Below are positions 13,690 to 25,808 of a stretch of 64,000 nt of DNA, piece by piece. The DNA is taken from the NCBI RefSeq assembly GCF_047663525.1, contig NC_092588.1, positions 46,856,501 through 46,920,500 on the forward strand, given 5' to 3'. Every line of letters begins with the position of its first letter. Position 1 is the stretch's first letter. Source of the DNA: Anas platyrhynchos. Lineage: Eukaryota; Chordata; Aves; Anseriformes; Anatidae. A program made the translations under genes and the position numbers. The notes beneath the pieces are model-generated. The model saw only the letters and a list, made by a program, of their open reading frames with translations, had not been told where the DNA came from and searched no databases.

Positions 13690-15040
13690 AAGGAGATGAA
13701 GACTCAGGGGCCCCAGAATTACTCACAGAAATGAGAGAGGTCAACATGCCTTTAACAGTTCAAACATATTTATTCAAAGAGGAGAAGGGAAAACTAGGTC
13801 AAAGACCAAAACCAAGCAAAACAGGATAGGAAAACGAAAAACACCATGCAGATAAGAACCACAGTACATAGCCAAACACAACATGAACTAGCAAATATCA
13901 CACAAACCATGTCAAAAAGAGTTCTCAGGCATAAACATTTGGATGCATAAGCAAAGGGACCTGAGAAAGGCTTTTATCATCTTTCCTCGGCTTCAGCAAA
14001 AGCTGTCGACTATGCCTTCATTACTAGTGAGGCGTGATGGTGGTTGGCATCAATTTCTGCTGCAATGCTGGGTATCTCTTACCCTGAGACTCAGCTTGGC
14101 TCCCTTTGAGTTTTTATGGAGGCAACTTGAAGTGCAGTGTCAGTATGTCACATCTAGAGGCTCAGCAATGGTTTCCAGCAGGTCTGAGACTAGAACTAAA
14201 GAAGCTCACAAACAAAACCAGAGTTAAAGAGGCTCCTGAATAAGCTACTTGTTTTGTTCTTTTCACTTTTTTTGATCTTAGGGAGGTCTTAATTTGTCAT
14301 AGAGGCAGGGATTGGCAGTGACTATTCTCTACCTTCTTCACTGCTGTCATGCGGGATACTTCAGGCAGAACGCTCCCCCCCCACCACATATTTGCTGAAT
14401 GGGACTATGCACCATCTCTTGCTGTGCTGGAAGACTTGAAAATGGGGTTGTACAGGCAGCTTTGGAAGAAAGTACAAAAGACCCACTTTTCTTGTAAACC
14501 TATTTGGCTCTGGACCTCTTACCCTGGGCATCAGTGAAGTTGTATCATTTTAGCTAAACCATAAGTTAACACTGAGGAGCTTTGTCAGGAAACTGCTTTG
14601 CCAGAAACTTTGTCAGAAGCTGATTGTCTATGCTATGGAATAGTTAGAAAGGTGCTGGGATGGTCTGTGGTTTTCCCAGGCTTTGTCTCCAAAAAATCCC
14701 AGGCAGCTTGGGGTTTATCACAAGCAACAGACAATTCTTCACAGACAGTTTTTAGCATACTTAACTTGTTTTGCAGTATAAAACATTATGGATACGGGCT
14801 TTTCCACACCAGTTGTCTTCAGGGCCAGAGAATGGTCCCAATCATACTTAATTACTCGTACAGACAAACTTAAAGTGTGTGGGAATTTAGAAAAAATGGC
14901 TGAGTCCCAGGTCAGCCATAATGGTATTTCCACTTCTGAGGCCAACTGGTTAAAGTGTGGAAGAAGAAACAATAAGTATAAAGAATTGAGGATCCAGCCT
15001 GTTGCTGTTGCGTGAGAAATATAACACTGTTGGTGTTCCT
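13690..15040 (-). mobile_element. Possible old LTR (endogenous retrovirus type), degenerate
   Basis: On the minus strand there is a TATA-like CATAAAAAC (14110-14119). About 340 nt downstream comes a T- and G-rich stretch with AATAAATATG (AATAAA at 13769-13774), then a GGGGCCCC-containing segment. This order, TATA then poly(A) signal then GT-rich R/U5, is what an LTR promoter/terminator looks like. Upstream sequence to about 15.0 kb could be U3. No TG/CA ends, target duplication, primer-binding site or internal gag/pol was found, so the call and its limits are tentative. Confidence 0.25.
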
Positions 15041-15862
15041 CCATGATGCCTCTCTGCAGACTGATCTGATTTGTGAGTGAATTAAGACTTTTATGCTACT
15101 TCAGGTGTCCCTGGATGGAGCAGGCATCTGAGATATTCAATGACATGCTGGATATGTTTATTATAATGGAGCAGATAATGGATATTATAGCAGATATTAA
15201 TGGAACAGGTTGCCCAGAGAAGATGTGCTATATGATATTGCTGTGATGTGCTTTTGGGACACTAGAATCCTTGCAGATTGTCCACATGCAGAACTACTTA
15301 TAATTTCTTGCCTCATGCAAAGCTTCCTTCTAACTAAATTCCAAGTGACTCATATCTGGCAGACATCATATAGCGTGTTTTAAAAGAGGACCAAAGTGGA
15401 AGTAAAGCGGAGATTAATGGAATAGATCACTTCATCATGACAACACATTATCACTATCTTATCTTCCTGAAACTGTGAACCCGCCTTACCACATTCCCTA
15501 TCTCATTCTCAGTTGTGAGGGATGGTAGAGAACATTCTTTTTCCTTTGCCAGAGTACTCTTTATCTGATAGATCTGTTGGTGTATGGCCTTCCCGTGGCT
15601 GTCCATAGCCTGAGGAATCTTATCATGAGAGTATGGCTAAAACTTGGCCAGAGATTTCTCAAGGATGTATCTCTGTTGTGGTATATCTCTTCCTGAGACT
15701 ATGGCTTAGACGTGGGCAGACAGAAGGAAAGCTTTCCTGGAGAGATATATGGGATGCCAGAGGAAAATGAGGTCACATTAGTGTTTTGAGTCATGCCATA
15801 AGAGTGCAGTAAATAACAAAATAACAGTGCTGTTATATTACTGGTTATGGAGCTTCGTGGTG
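15041..15862. other. Intergenic, nothing firm
   Basis: A 23-base stretch around 15206-15228 looks like a short CR1 motif (tggaacaggttgcccagaga), but the flanks do not extend the match. No gene was seen. Confidence 0.45.
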
Positions 15863-15940
15863 CTTATTTTTATTTTTATTTTTATTTTTATTTTTATTTT
15901 TATTTTTATTTTTATTTTTATTTTTATTTTTATTTTTTTT
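15863..15940. repeat. (ATTTTT)n hexanucleotide microsatellite
   Basis: About 12 units of tattttta-type hexamer, nearly perfect, ending in a T run before cttTCAG. Confidence 0.95.
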
Positions 15941-16340
15941 CTTTCAGAGTACATTGTGCAGAATTTGAAACTTCACTGAGTCTGATGTGGGATGTCACTA
16001 TCACATACGTGAATTGAAGTCTGATGTATGGGGTGCTCTAAAGACCTTAGGAGACTTGAATTAGTCAGGAGGAGATCATGCTCCATCACAGGAAGCAGTT
16101 GACTTCTTCACCATTGTATTTTATCTGTTGCTTTCCTTCCCAAGGACAGCACACAACCCTGAAGTGTGATCAGCAAGGAATAACCCCTTCCTACCTGTTA
16201 GAAGATACAAAAGTAGTATGGAGGAGAAAAAAATGTTAGCAAAATGAGCCGTCTAAATGGGGCTTCTAGGTCTTCCTGAAAACACAGCTTTCACTAAATC
16301 AGAGGACATTTGTCATTTATAGAGTTTAGACAACTGTTGT

Positions 16341-16470
16341 AGAATTACAGAATGGCTCAGGTTGAAAGGGACCTTAAAGATTATCTAACTCCAACACCCC
16401 TGCTACAGACAGGGATGCCACCCACTAGATCAGATTGGCCAAGGCCTGACCATTCAGCCAGTTCTTCATT
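16341..16470 (-). mobile_element. CR1 LINE 3' fragment
   Basis: The stretch opens with agaattacagaatggctcag and continues with the familiar 'aggttgaaagggacc' and 'atgccacccactagatca' blocks. This is the CR1 3' end read in reverse. It is old and diverged, has no coding capacity and is truncated at its 5' side. Confidence 0.85.
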
Positions 16471-16670
16471 CTTGTTCCCAGGAATGAATAACCATTCACA
16501 CTAGCAGAATGAGTTCCTGCAGCAGCTTACCTGTTTAAGCTTCCCAGAAGCTTAATTTCAGAAATGGCCTTCAACACTGTCAGGACTGTTGTATGGGCTG
16601 AGCTGTAGGTTATTCTGATGTGACCTGTCAGGAGGACATTCCTTCAGCCTTCTAACCACCCCCGCAGAAC

Positions 16671-17369
16671 TCAGTAGGACATTAGCAGAGGGGTTCTGGA
16701 GATAAGGCAGGGACAGGGGAGCTTACCATCTCCATCGAAAGTGCCACAGATCATCTGACCACAGGACATAATCACCTCACTGTGTGGGGCTCCTACATGC
16801 TCATGACTTTGCCTGTCCTGACAGTCTGGTCTAACCCAAACATACAAGTATATTATCTTTGACTTGTCAAATTTGAAACAGTTCTGTGGTGTGGTGGATG
16901 CTGGCCTGGGCCAGCTCTGTTCCTCGGTGAATGGGAAATTTTTCAGCTGCAAAATTATGAATGTGTGCTTCATGTTCACAAGCTCCTTTTGCACCTCATG
17001 CTGCTCCATTCTGAGCATCTGGCCTGATGACAGAGCAAGTAGCCAAGAAATGGGGATGCCAAGAGTGTCATATCTCAGTGCTGTTTGTATGCTGTGGTAC
17101 ATGTTAGGCTATAAGTACCTTCTAAGACGTTTTTGCAGAGCAGTGGAGGTGTCAGGTTGAGTCTGATGTGGCGAGGCTGAGTCCATGCTACTTGCAAGGA
17201 CAGAAAGAGGGTAGGTACAGAAATAAATCAGAGCAGAGACTGTGTGAGCTTCAAAATCTATGTTTTGGAGACAGTCAATGGCATGGGACTCAAGTGCAAA
17301 ATCAGAAATATGGAAGTATATCATGTCTACACAGACAACTGTAAGTCCAGAACACTCCAACAGCTGCAA
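16671..17369 (-). other. Two unrecognised minus-strand frames (86 and 143 codons)
   Basis: Frames at 17109-17369 (86 codons) and 16671-17102 (143 codons) lie close together on the minus strand. This is the longest frame pair outside repeats in the left half. I see no domain, signal peptide or clear splice arrangement. A plus-strand frame of 98 codons overlaps both, which argues for chance openness in a locally less AT-rich block. It is recorded as unrecognised sequence, not as a gene. Confidence 0.3.
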
Positions 17370-20300
17370 GGAAAAGTCTTTAGCATAGATCTGTAGTATA
17401 TCTGAAATTTACATTTGAATTTATAAGAAATGCATTAGATCTAGTGTCTGGATTCCAAAGTTTGTAGGACTCTCCTGATTATATTTTCATGCTTCTTTTC
17501 CTTTTTTTTTTTTTTTTTCTTAATTAATGACAATATGCCTTCTAACATTATTTTTCTACATCTTCTGTGAAAAACGTGTTTCATGTTGCACTGCTGCATG
17601 TCTATCAAAGGAAAAAAGTATGAAACCATAGGAACTAAAGTGACTTTAGTTAAATTAGATATTCAGTTCTGCTTATAGAAATCAGAAAAAAAAAGTAGAT
17701 GCAACACAATAAAATGCTTATGTGATCCAAAACAGACAAAGATACTAACCCACTCCCACCCCCCTTTGGACATATTGAAGGGGTATATTAATATGCATAT
17801 GATTCAACTTGACTTCTTTCTATTGTATTTCATTCAATTGCTTATTCTGTTTCATAAGAATACTATTTATAAGCCCCATATGTGGTCATGCTGGAACCTT
17901 AGGTTTTCTTCTTGGGAATACTTGAGAGATGAAAGTAACAAAAAATCCAAGTTTCAAGAATCATATATTCAAGATTCATATGCTGCCTTAAAATGGTATA
18001 AATGATATAGCTGTCTGGAAGAATTTAATCAAGCTTGTGCAGCTTGTTGTATCTGGATTGAAACTGTCTTTCAATTAATGCTAAAATCGAGCTCAAATGA
18101 CACACTTTTTTTTTTTTTCTTCAGTATAGTATTCCTTCAGACATATGACTGAATGAAGAGAAACTTGTAACAATTACTTTTGCAAACTTGATGTACGTAT
18201 AAGCATACTAAGTTGTACCTAGTTCAGCAAAATATATAATTTTGACAGTGCAGTTTACAGCTCAAAAAATGTGTTTTCCCTACTTTTGTTGACATTTCAA
18301 TGTGCATTATTAAGAGATGTGCTGCCTGCAGTCCAACCTTCAGTATTTACCCTTTGCTTTCAGTGTCATCTCATCTGATGTCTAAAAACTTACAAGGAGA
18401 TTGTTGTTGTTTCCTCTGGGGAAGAACAAATCATAAGACAAGAATTTCAGTATTTGACAGAAAGAGAATAAATGGCTGGGCATATCACAAAAATAACTAT
18501 TTTTCTTTTGACTAACTGTTTTGTTTGTTTGTTTTTTTGGTTTGGTTTTGGAATATTCCCTTCACATTTGTAGTAAGGATTAGAAAATTAGGGACTATTA
18601 TTATTAATTAATTATCAATAATAATAAGTGCCAGAACTGCCATGAACAACTACTTCATGACAAGGAATTGTCATTACTAGAGAGCTGATGAATTGCAGTG
18701 GTGCCACCCACTGCAGCAGTTTTTGCTTTTGCAGTCTCTTCCAGAGTCAGAGTGCTCAGGATCTCCCCGGCAGCTCTATGTCTCTGTGTGTCTTTTGTAG
18801 GATACATATGACAGAATATTTCATTCCCCTGTTGCCTTGCACACTGCCACTTAATTCTTCACCTGTTCCTCAAATCTTCTTGGATAATCTTGATAGATTA
18901 GCCCCACATTCCTGCAGAGCTGTCTGACTTGAGGAATATTTGAAGAGTAAAACAAATGAAGGAAAAGATAACAGGTGGCACTGGTCCTTGGAAGTAGCTA
19001 ACAAACCCAACAGGTTTTAATAACTAGTTTTTGCATATCAAAGGTTCTTTACATAGTAGGGCTCCTTCATTTCTTTAATGGAAGCCTCTTTCTATATACT
19101 CCTTTTAAATTTAGTCAAGAAGTAGTATGCAAAATAATTTGTTGAGGCAGTTACTGAAAGACATGTGAAAGATGTGATCTCAAAATGTTAATATACCTAT
19201 TATAAAAACCTGCTCAGGGAAATTCATATTTTTCGTGGAAAGTTATGCCATCAAATTAAACCACAGTTTCCTTCAAATAAGAGTAATTTAATCTTTCTCT
19301 ACAAAACTTGATGGAAATGTTACTTGTGGGTAGGCAATGAGACTGGACAATTAAAGATGTGCAAAATCTGCTCTTCCAGAAGCCTGGAAGAAGGGAATAG
19401 TCAACCACCATTTGTTTAAAATATACATTTCTGCATATGCATGTGGAGAGATGCTTTCACAGAATTTGTTTGCATCTCTCTAAACATTTATAGCAGAATA
19501 CCTGTGCAGTCATTCCAGGGACACAGGCACAAAGCAACACTACAATTTCAAATGTCACACTACTCTTCCATAAGGTAAAGCAACAAGGAAAATTCAAAAA
19601 GTTGGTGCACAAATGCATAGAAGAAAACAGCCAAAACATGTCCCAGAAAAGATAGGCATCCTGTTCATGTGTTCCAAGAACTGAAAGAGTAGCCATGTTT
19701 ATTAGATAAACTTTTTTTAGTGAATAATTAACAGATCAGCTTCAAGGTGAAGCTCAAAATAGACAGTTCCTTTGTTTTTTATTGTTGTTACTGAAATATT
19801 TTACTGTCTGAAAATGGGTTATACCAGGTAATGCTGGCAGGATTAGGTGGGAGATTCATTCAGTTAATGTGTCACATTACTTTAATTTTTAGATCTAAGT
19901 TATACATTTGATAAGTTTCTATGATTCATGGGATGACATATAATCCAATGTTTGGTTTATTTTATAATTATGCATACACAAATGTTAAAGGAACATATTT
20001 TTTAAGGTCACAGTATTAGTCAGTCAAAAGACTTAAAATACTCCTTCTGTAAATGCATTACTATAAAACTGGGGATTATATACCTTTTGTTTTCTGGGGA
20101 CCCTGTCTCTTTTGGCATGAAACGTGGATATGAGCTGAAGCTTGTGAAGTTGCAGAGATCTTAGAGTACATTAAGTAGGACTTCCACATCATGAAAAGTG
20201 AGTAGTGACTGCAGCAAAGGCTTCCAAGGGAGAAAAGGACTGGCTGGGGGTTAAAGCTACTTTATGCTGTCATGAAAGCTAAATTATAACCTTGCTCCTG

Positions 20301-21889
20301 AGTTTGAAATTGACACTATGGGATTTACTTACAATAAATTTATCATAGATGGCCCCAACCTATTTTTTCAGTCTGATAAGAATCTGATTCTTATCCCCCT
20401 TATTGATCTCCTATCAAGGGACTGAATGCTTAAATCTGGATCTGAAGTGAATGAGAGCTATAAGTGGGTAAATAAAATGTGGCATAGTACTGAATAGGTA
20501 TAAAAATCAAGTCCTAGACCTCTCTCAAATGAGACATGGAAGCTGTGTGATTTCTTTTATCTGTGCTCCTTTGAATCTCAGAACTCCTGCTTGTCAACTT
20601 AAGATAATAGCACGCCTTAGTTGTAATTCTGTGAAAATAAATGTACTAGTATTTTAGAAGCATTCTGTCAAAATAACCATGGCAGAAAAAATGCTGGCAA
20701 AATACATGGGTCTGTATTCAGAGCATTACTTGAAGAGAGTACAATAGATAGGACATAATGCCAGACTGAGTAGGAGAAACAGTGGAAAAGTTTTCATCAA
20801 ATTATGACTTTCTATTCCAGTGCAATGCATGAAACAGGACTCAAAAACAAAACCAGTAAATGACCATGTACACTAAATTATATGCTAAAATAATATGCAT
20901 GCAGCCATGAAGCAAGCTAAAGTTTCACAGAGCTGGTGTTTCCCCAGCTCCTGATCGTTTTGTTGTAACTCCAATGTGGGTAGATATTCATGAGGATTGC
21001 TGCAGAACTGCTTATGCCTGCATTCTTACCAAATACAGTGCCTAAACCACGGGCATTTTAGATCCTGAACAGTTTTGTTGTTGTTTTTTTTTTTTTTAAA
21101 GTAATGACCTTGAAAAGGTTATGAGTATATTAAATCAAGTTCTTAAAGCTGGAAAAGAATGGCAGATACAGTAAAAGACAATGTTACTAGCTCAGTCAGG
21201 ACACAGTGTTGCCACTACAGATGCCCAGACACAGGGCAAGGAAGAGCTATGAAATGGTTATCAAAGCACTTGCAGAATTTTCTACTTTGTTGGTGCTTTT
21301 TTACATAACAAGATAAACATAATAGTTAATTCATGCAAGTTCTTGGTACCAGCCTAGCTGCAAACTGTTTTATGTCTCAGTCACAAAGGTGACCCTTCAG
21401 ACTTTGCTCAGGAAAGACCACCACGTTGTCAAAGATTCAGGCAGCAGGTCAGTAAAAAGGCTCATCTGGCCCAGCTGCTGTACAAGTTTTATCTTACAAG
21501 AAGTTTCCCTGCAGTACGATTTATATGCTTAGAAATACGTGAGGAACTACTATGAACTATGTCCTTATCATCTGAGATAGGGCACAGTACTCAGGCGGTC
21601 AGATACATTGCAGTACCATGGTATATCACACACCACCCATATTCTGACCCATGACTCTTGTTATGAAAAAAAAAAATAGTGATAAAATACTTCCTTGTGG
21701 AGCAGGAGCACTTCAAATAGCCAAAGTTACTTTTTCACCATTAAAGACTGTGAGAGGGAAGGCAGCACATTTTACGACAATTTGCCTTGAGATAAGGTTT
21801 AAAAAAAATGTAAAGAGGGTTGTGCATTTATCGAGGGGAAGATTTTTATTTTTTTTTAATGCACTACGGAAAAGTGTCCTGAGGAAGAA
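17370..21889. other. Intergenic upstream of PPDPFL, no gene recognised
   Basis: Unique AT-rich DNA with short T runs (about 17503-17519, 18105-18118, 21083-21096). Distal enhancers of PPDPFL could lie here, but none can be identified from one sequence. Confidence 0.5.
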
Positions 21890-22109
21890 GTCCCAGGCTG
21901 TGCCCCAAGCACATGCCACTGTCAGTACTGTTGGTAGCACGGAGGGGACACGGGTTGGGGGCAGCAGCGCGGCGTGAGCTGGCTCCATCCCATCCCATCC
22001 CGTGCCGTCCCACCGCCCCCAGGGAGGGCCGCCCGCCGCCGTGACCCATCTATATAGGGTCCTCCCGACGTCTGCTTCTCCACCGGAGAGAAGCGTTTTC
22101 CCTGCTGCT
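21890..22109 (+). promoter_or_regulatory. PPDPFL promoter, GC-rich with TATA box
   Basis: Base composition changes abruptly from AT-rich to GC-rich with frequent CpG from about 21890 to 22270. A TATA box (TATATAGG) lies at 22051-22058, 52 bp before the start codon. That predicts transcription start near 22080 and a very short 5' UTR. A run of cccat/cccgt repeats lies at about 21985-22015 just upstream. The start site itself is inferred. Confidence 0.7.
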
Positions 22110-22351
22110 ATGGCCTCAGTACCCTCCGCCGGCTGCCTGCTGGCCAAGAACCAGTACTACCGCAGTAAGTGCTCTGGGGGGTGCGGAGCTGCCCCGCGAT
22201 CCCCCGGTCTCGGGGATGCTCCGGGGGCTGAGAGACACCCGAGTTGTTGCCGCAGGAGAAAGTTAGGAATTGTTTCGGGAGATTTCTGAATGAGCTGGAG
22301 GCAAGAGGGTGTTTTTGCTGTGGTCTTTTTTTTGACTTGCTCGGAGAGTTT

Positions 22352-22402
<51 letters not shown>

Positions 22403-23763
22403 CTCCTCTGTCCAGGAGCTGCAGTTTTAATGAGTATCTGCTTCTGGTTATTCACCTACTTTTTTTTTTTTTTTTTTTTTTCTCTTTAGAATAGCTCATT
22501 AGGAATGCATGGTATCAGTCTTCTTACTGTAAAACATGACATTGAAAAAACATTAGGCAAACAAATCTTGGCTTCTAGCTGTATTTCATATTTGTTTTGC
22601 AGATTTAGAATGCATTATCAACTCACAGATTTGTTTCTTAGTACATGAAGCAGTTGCCAGTGTGAGACTACATCTGGTCTTTTTAAGACCCTGTAGCACA
22701 AGGTGCAATGCTATAGCACAAATACAGTACTCTTAATTGTACCACAATGGAAGGTATAGATGTTGTTTTGTGCCTGATTATAGTATAATGTGTAAATGAT
22801 CATGAGATACATTGCTGATTTCATGAAACCTGTACAAGCAGATCTCAACATGCTTTTGTAAGTAGACTGAGATCATTTTGATCTCAGGTTAAAAGCTTAC
22901 ACCTAAACAACCAAAGTAAATTGGTATATAAAATATTGAAGCCATACTCAGCAGCTAAGTGCCTGTAGCTAAGTTTATTTTTTACAAACATTGTTTTCTG
23001 AGATAGTAGCAGGTCTGAAAATGTATTGGTATAGAAATCCATTCATTTTTTCCATAATGTATGTCCTTCTTTTCTGTGAACAGCAAGACAGAACTCAGAA
23101 TCCAGTGTTTCTTCCAGCTCCTCCTGCTCTTCAGATCCTGTGAATGTTGCAGACCAGGACAAAGCATTTCATGGTATTGTTCCCTTCTTGCAGTATTCTG
23201 GATTCTCTCTCTTTGTTATTCTGCTAGTGTCTAACAGTGCGAGCTTTTTCCCTTTTTCCAGGGTTACCTGAATTACTTGATAAATGTTGGTGGATAAAAA
23301 GCTTTTTCCATTGTGAACCATCTCCACCAACTGTTGGCAGAAAAACACTATCTGCAAGCAGGTGAGTCCTGTTCTTAATCATTGTGTTTTCCCTTTGGTA
23401 AAAGTGTTATTAAACAAGTCATAATCAGCTAAAACAATCTGGGGGAACAATGCTATTTTGATGACTTAAATAAAAGATACTGCAAGGGTATGGCTTCAGA
23501 AGCGTCCCACATTTTCATTTTAATAATTGGACTCATATTATGTATTTTGCTAGTGACTATTATTGTCATTTGTAGCAATATTTATTAAATCATCTACCCG
23601 TAGCACTTGCACACCTACTTATGCAGTTCCATTTTACTTTGTTAAAAAGATTACATGAATGAATCCAAAAATACTTAGGCAGATAAATACCTTTGTGGAA
23701 AAAGTAATGATAATCTTACACATAACCTTTTTGTATATATACTTCTGCAGTGCCAACAGTTGA
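22110..23763 (+). CDS. PPDPFL: PPDPFL, pancreatic progenitor cell differentiation and proliferation factor-like, 4 coding exons
   Basis: Coding exons: 22110-22164, 23084-23173, 23262-23361 and 23751-23763. All introns are GT-AG (gtaagt, gtattg and gtgagt donors; pyrimidine-rich acceptors) and phases join cleanly to 85 codons plus TGA. The N-terminus MASVPSAGCLLAKNQYYR is the family signature. Residues 23-35 are Ser-rich, and CWWIKSFFH (57-65) matches the conserved WW.KSFFH block of PPDPFL, also known as C8orf22. Its length is close to the mammalian protein of about 84 residues. The start ATG has G at -3 and +4. There is no signal peptide or membrane segment; it is a small polar protein. Its paralogue PPDPF (zebrafish exdpf) promotes exocrine pancreas growth. 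The biochemical role of PPDPFL is unknown, so function is inferred by family only. Exon 4 supplies only the last four residues. Intron 1 (919 bp) holds two long T runs. Confidence 0.93.
22354..22481. repeat. Two poly(T) tracts in PPDPFL intron 1
   Basis: Uninterrupted T runs of 49 (22354-22402) and 22 (22460-22481) lie on the coding strand of intron 1, 190-320 bp after the exon 1 donor. The longer run is prone to length error in sequencing and slippage in vivo. The second run ends in tctctttagaat, a passable splice acceptor far from exon 2. Confidence 0.95.
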
Positions 23764-25265
23764 ATATGACAGCAAACTGAATTACCGACTGAGATACTAT
23801 GCACAGACTTATTTTTCCAAGAGGCTTGGGATCTTCTGAATGTCTGGGTTCAACTGCGAGAAGACAACAAAACGTTTAAGAGAGAGGAAAGGTGTACTTT
23901 CAAAAAAAAAAAAAAACCAAAAAAAGTTTTGGCAGTAGCTTAAACAAAGTTGCTTAATGGACATGTCCATGACTTACCTTTTTCATTACAGAGTTACTAT
24001 AATTTGAGATGACTAATGAAAGTTACCTGGATTAAATATCCTGATATCCTGATGACTTACCTGGATACTTAGAAAAAAGGAAAAAGGAAAAAAACGATGT
24101 AAGATAGTGTAGGTTTAGGAGAAATATATTTATGGTATGACTTTGCAATAGCTGATACTGTATCTAAGTTTTACCTCAAATATGTCAGCTCTGTAGACAA
24201 TCACTCTGCTGTAAACAGGATAAAAACAGAGCAGTCCTGCTCCAGACTGTAAGGTGTATGTTTTTATCATGTATTAAGTAGCACTAACAGTGAGCAGAGT
24301 TTACAAGCATGCCTGCTAATAACTTTGGTTTTATAAAGCCTGATTACACAAAGAAACAGTAATCAGTTTGTTCCTTGTTCCAGCTGGGTGTGTAGATGCC
24401 AACCTTAAATGCATAGGTACAACTTTCATTCACGTCTATGCATGTTTAAGGATAAAATAGCAGAGATACAAGAAACCAGTAATCCTAATGGACACTGACA
24501 TTTGCCAAGCAGAAGAGCAACCGTAATCAGAGTTGATACCTGCAGCTCTGTTTTACTTTTAGATTACTTTCACCTGCCTCTTAAAGACCCACTTGTTCTC
24601 AAGTGACTATTAGTATTCACTGCTGTCTGTCAGCCTAGTTTCTTAGGTCTAGGAACTGGCAGTATGTTCAACTCAAATAATGTTATTAACCAAGTCTACC
24701 TTTGTCATGAATCTTGCTTTGAAATGTACTCTAGTATACCTTCATTTGGCCTTCAGCACTGCAAAGCAGTACATCAGGTTGTTTATTCTACTGGGTATGA
24801 CTGAAATGCATCAATGGTCATAGAAAATTACAAATATTTTGCTGGATGACATCACTTCTGTGCATCTATGCAACCTTTTGATGTACTGTCACCAAATCTA
24901 TCTGACCTTTGTCCATCACTGGATGAAGTAACAATCGCAAACATCAATATAAGTGTAACTTTTGCATTATAAAGTAGTAGTTGTTATGGTTATGCTTAAA
25001 AATCTAAAGTATATCAAGCACCAGTTTCAGGAAGCTTATAATTTTGGTGCAGGTAATGGGTGCCTGGCACATGACAGCAGAAAAGAACACAATGATAAGC
25101 ACACAGTTTCAGGAATCTTTAAATTGCCTTGTTGTATATTTTTATCTTATTTTTGTTGTGCAGCTTCATCTTTATCCTTTCTCTAAGTGTACAGAATGAA
25201 CTATTTTTTACATAAAGATTTTTTTTTTTTTTTTGTATTAATAAAGATTTAATGTGACTTATTTT
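23764..25265 (+). other. PPDPFL 3' untranslated region
   Basis: From the stop in exon 4 to the poly(A) signal at 25240-25245 the sequence shows no intron signals and no repeat family. The apparent reading frame at 24962-25186 is a chance frame within it. The extent is inferred from the first good AATAAA followed by a T/GT-rich stretch. An earlier minor end cannot be excluded. Confidence 0.6.
25240..25245 (+). terminator. Polyadenylation signal (AATAAA) of PPDPFL
   Basis: AATAAA follows a T run and a cATAAAg. GT- and T-rich sequence (tttggggctct, then gtttcttgtttgtttttgg) lies 20-70 nt downstream, as expected for a cleavage/poly(A) site near 25260. Confidence 0.65.
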
Positions 25266-25657
25266 GGGGCTCTAGTACAAACTGTTATTCACTGTTTCTT
25301 GTTTGTTTTTGGTATTAAATGTTATTTTGGTCATGTAAAGTAGAAAAATTCAGAATTCCACTGAAAACTTAGAGGAGTGACATTCCTCCGTTAGCCACTT
25401 TAAACTTTTATGTGAGTTGAAAAAAAGAGGGATGGAACATAATGTAGGAAAAAGACACATTTTAATGTAACCTTGTATTGTAAAAGAAGGGAAGAGGAAT
25501 CTGCGACTGTTAATCTTGGAAGGGTGATTCAAGCTGTTTCTGAAGATTCTTGAAGCTGTAGAAGAAAGAAAGGAAAAAAAATAGAGAGAATTTAAGATTG
25601 AGAAACTATACATATATAAAATCTGAATTCGGGTAGGACAAAATGTAAATAATAATC

Positions 25658-25808
25658 ACCAAATCATTAAGGTTGGAAGAGAACTCCAAGATCATCTGGT
25701 CTAACCATCACTCTACTATCAATATCACCCACTAAACCGTGTCCTTAAGCACCAGGTCCAACCTTTCCTTGAACACCCCCAGAGACTGTGACACCACCAC
25801 TTCCAAGT
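25658..25808 (-). mobile_element. CR1 LINE 3' fragment
   Basis: The sequence begins with aatcattaaggttggaaga, followed by 'aactccaagatcatctggtc' and 'cttgaacacccccagaga', the reverse of the CR1 3' UTR/end of ORF2. It is about 150 bp, 5'-truncated and diverged, and lies 0.4 kb beyond the PPDPFL end. Confidence 0.9.

Noticed and set aside
15200..15230. CR1 fragment
   Set aside because: Only about 20 bases resemble CR1 and the match does not extend on either side.
21713..22147. 144-codon minus-strand frame over the PPDPFL promoter and exon 1
   Set aside because: Antisense shadow of a GC-rich CpG-dense promoter; no domain, and a real spliced gene lies on the other strand.
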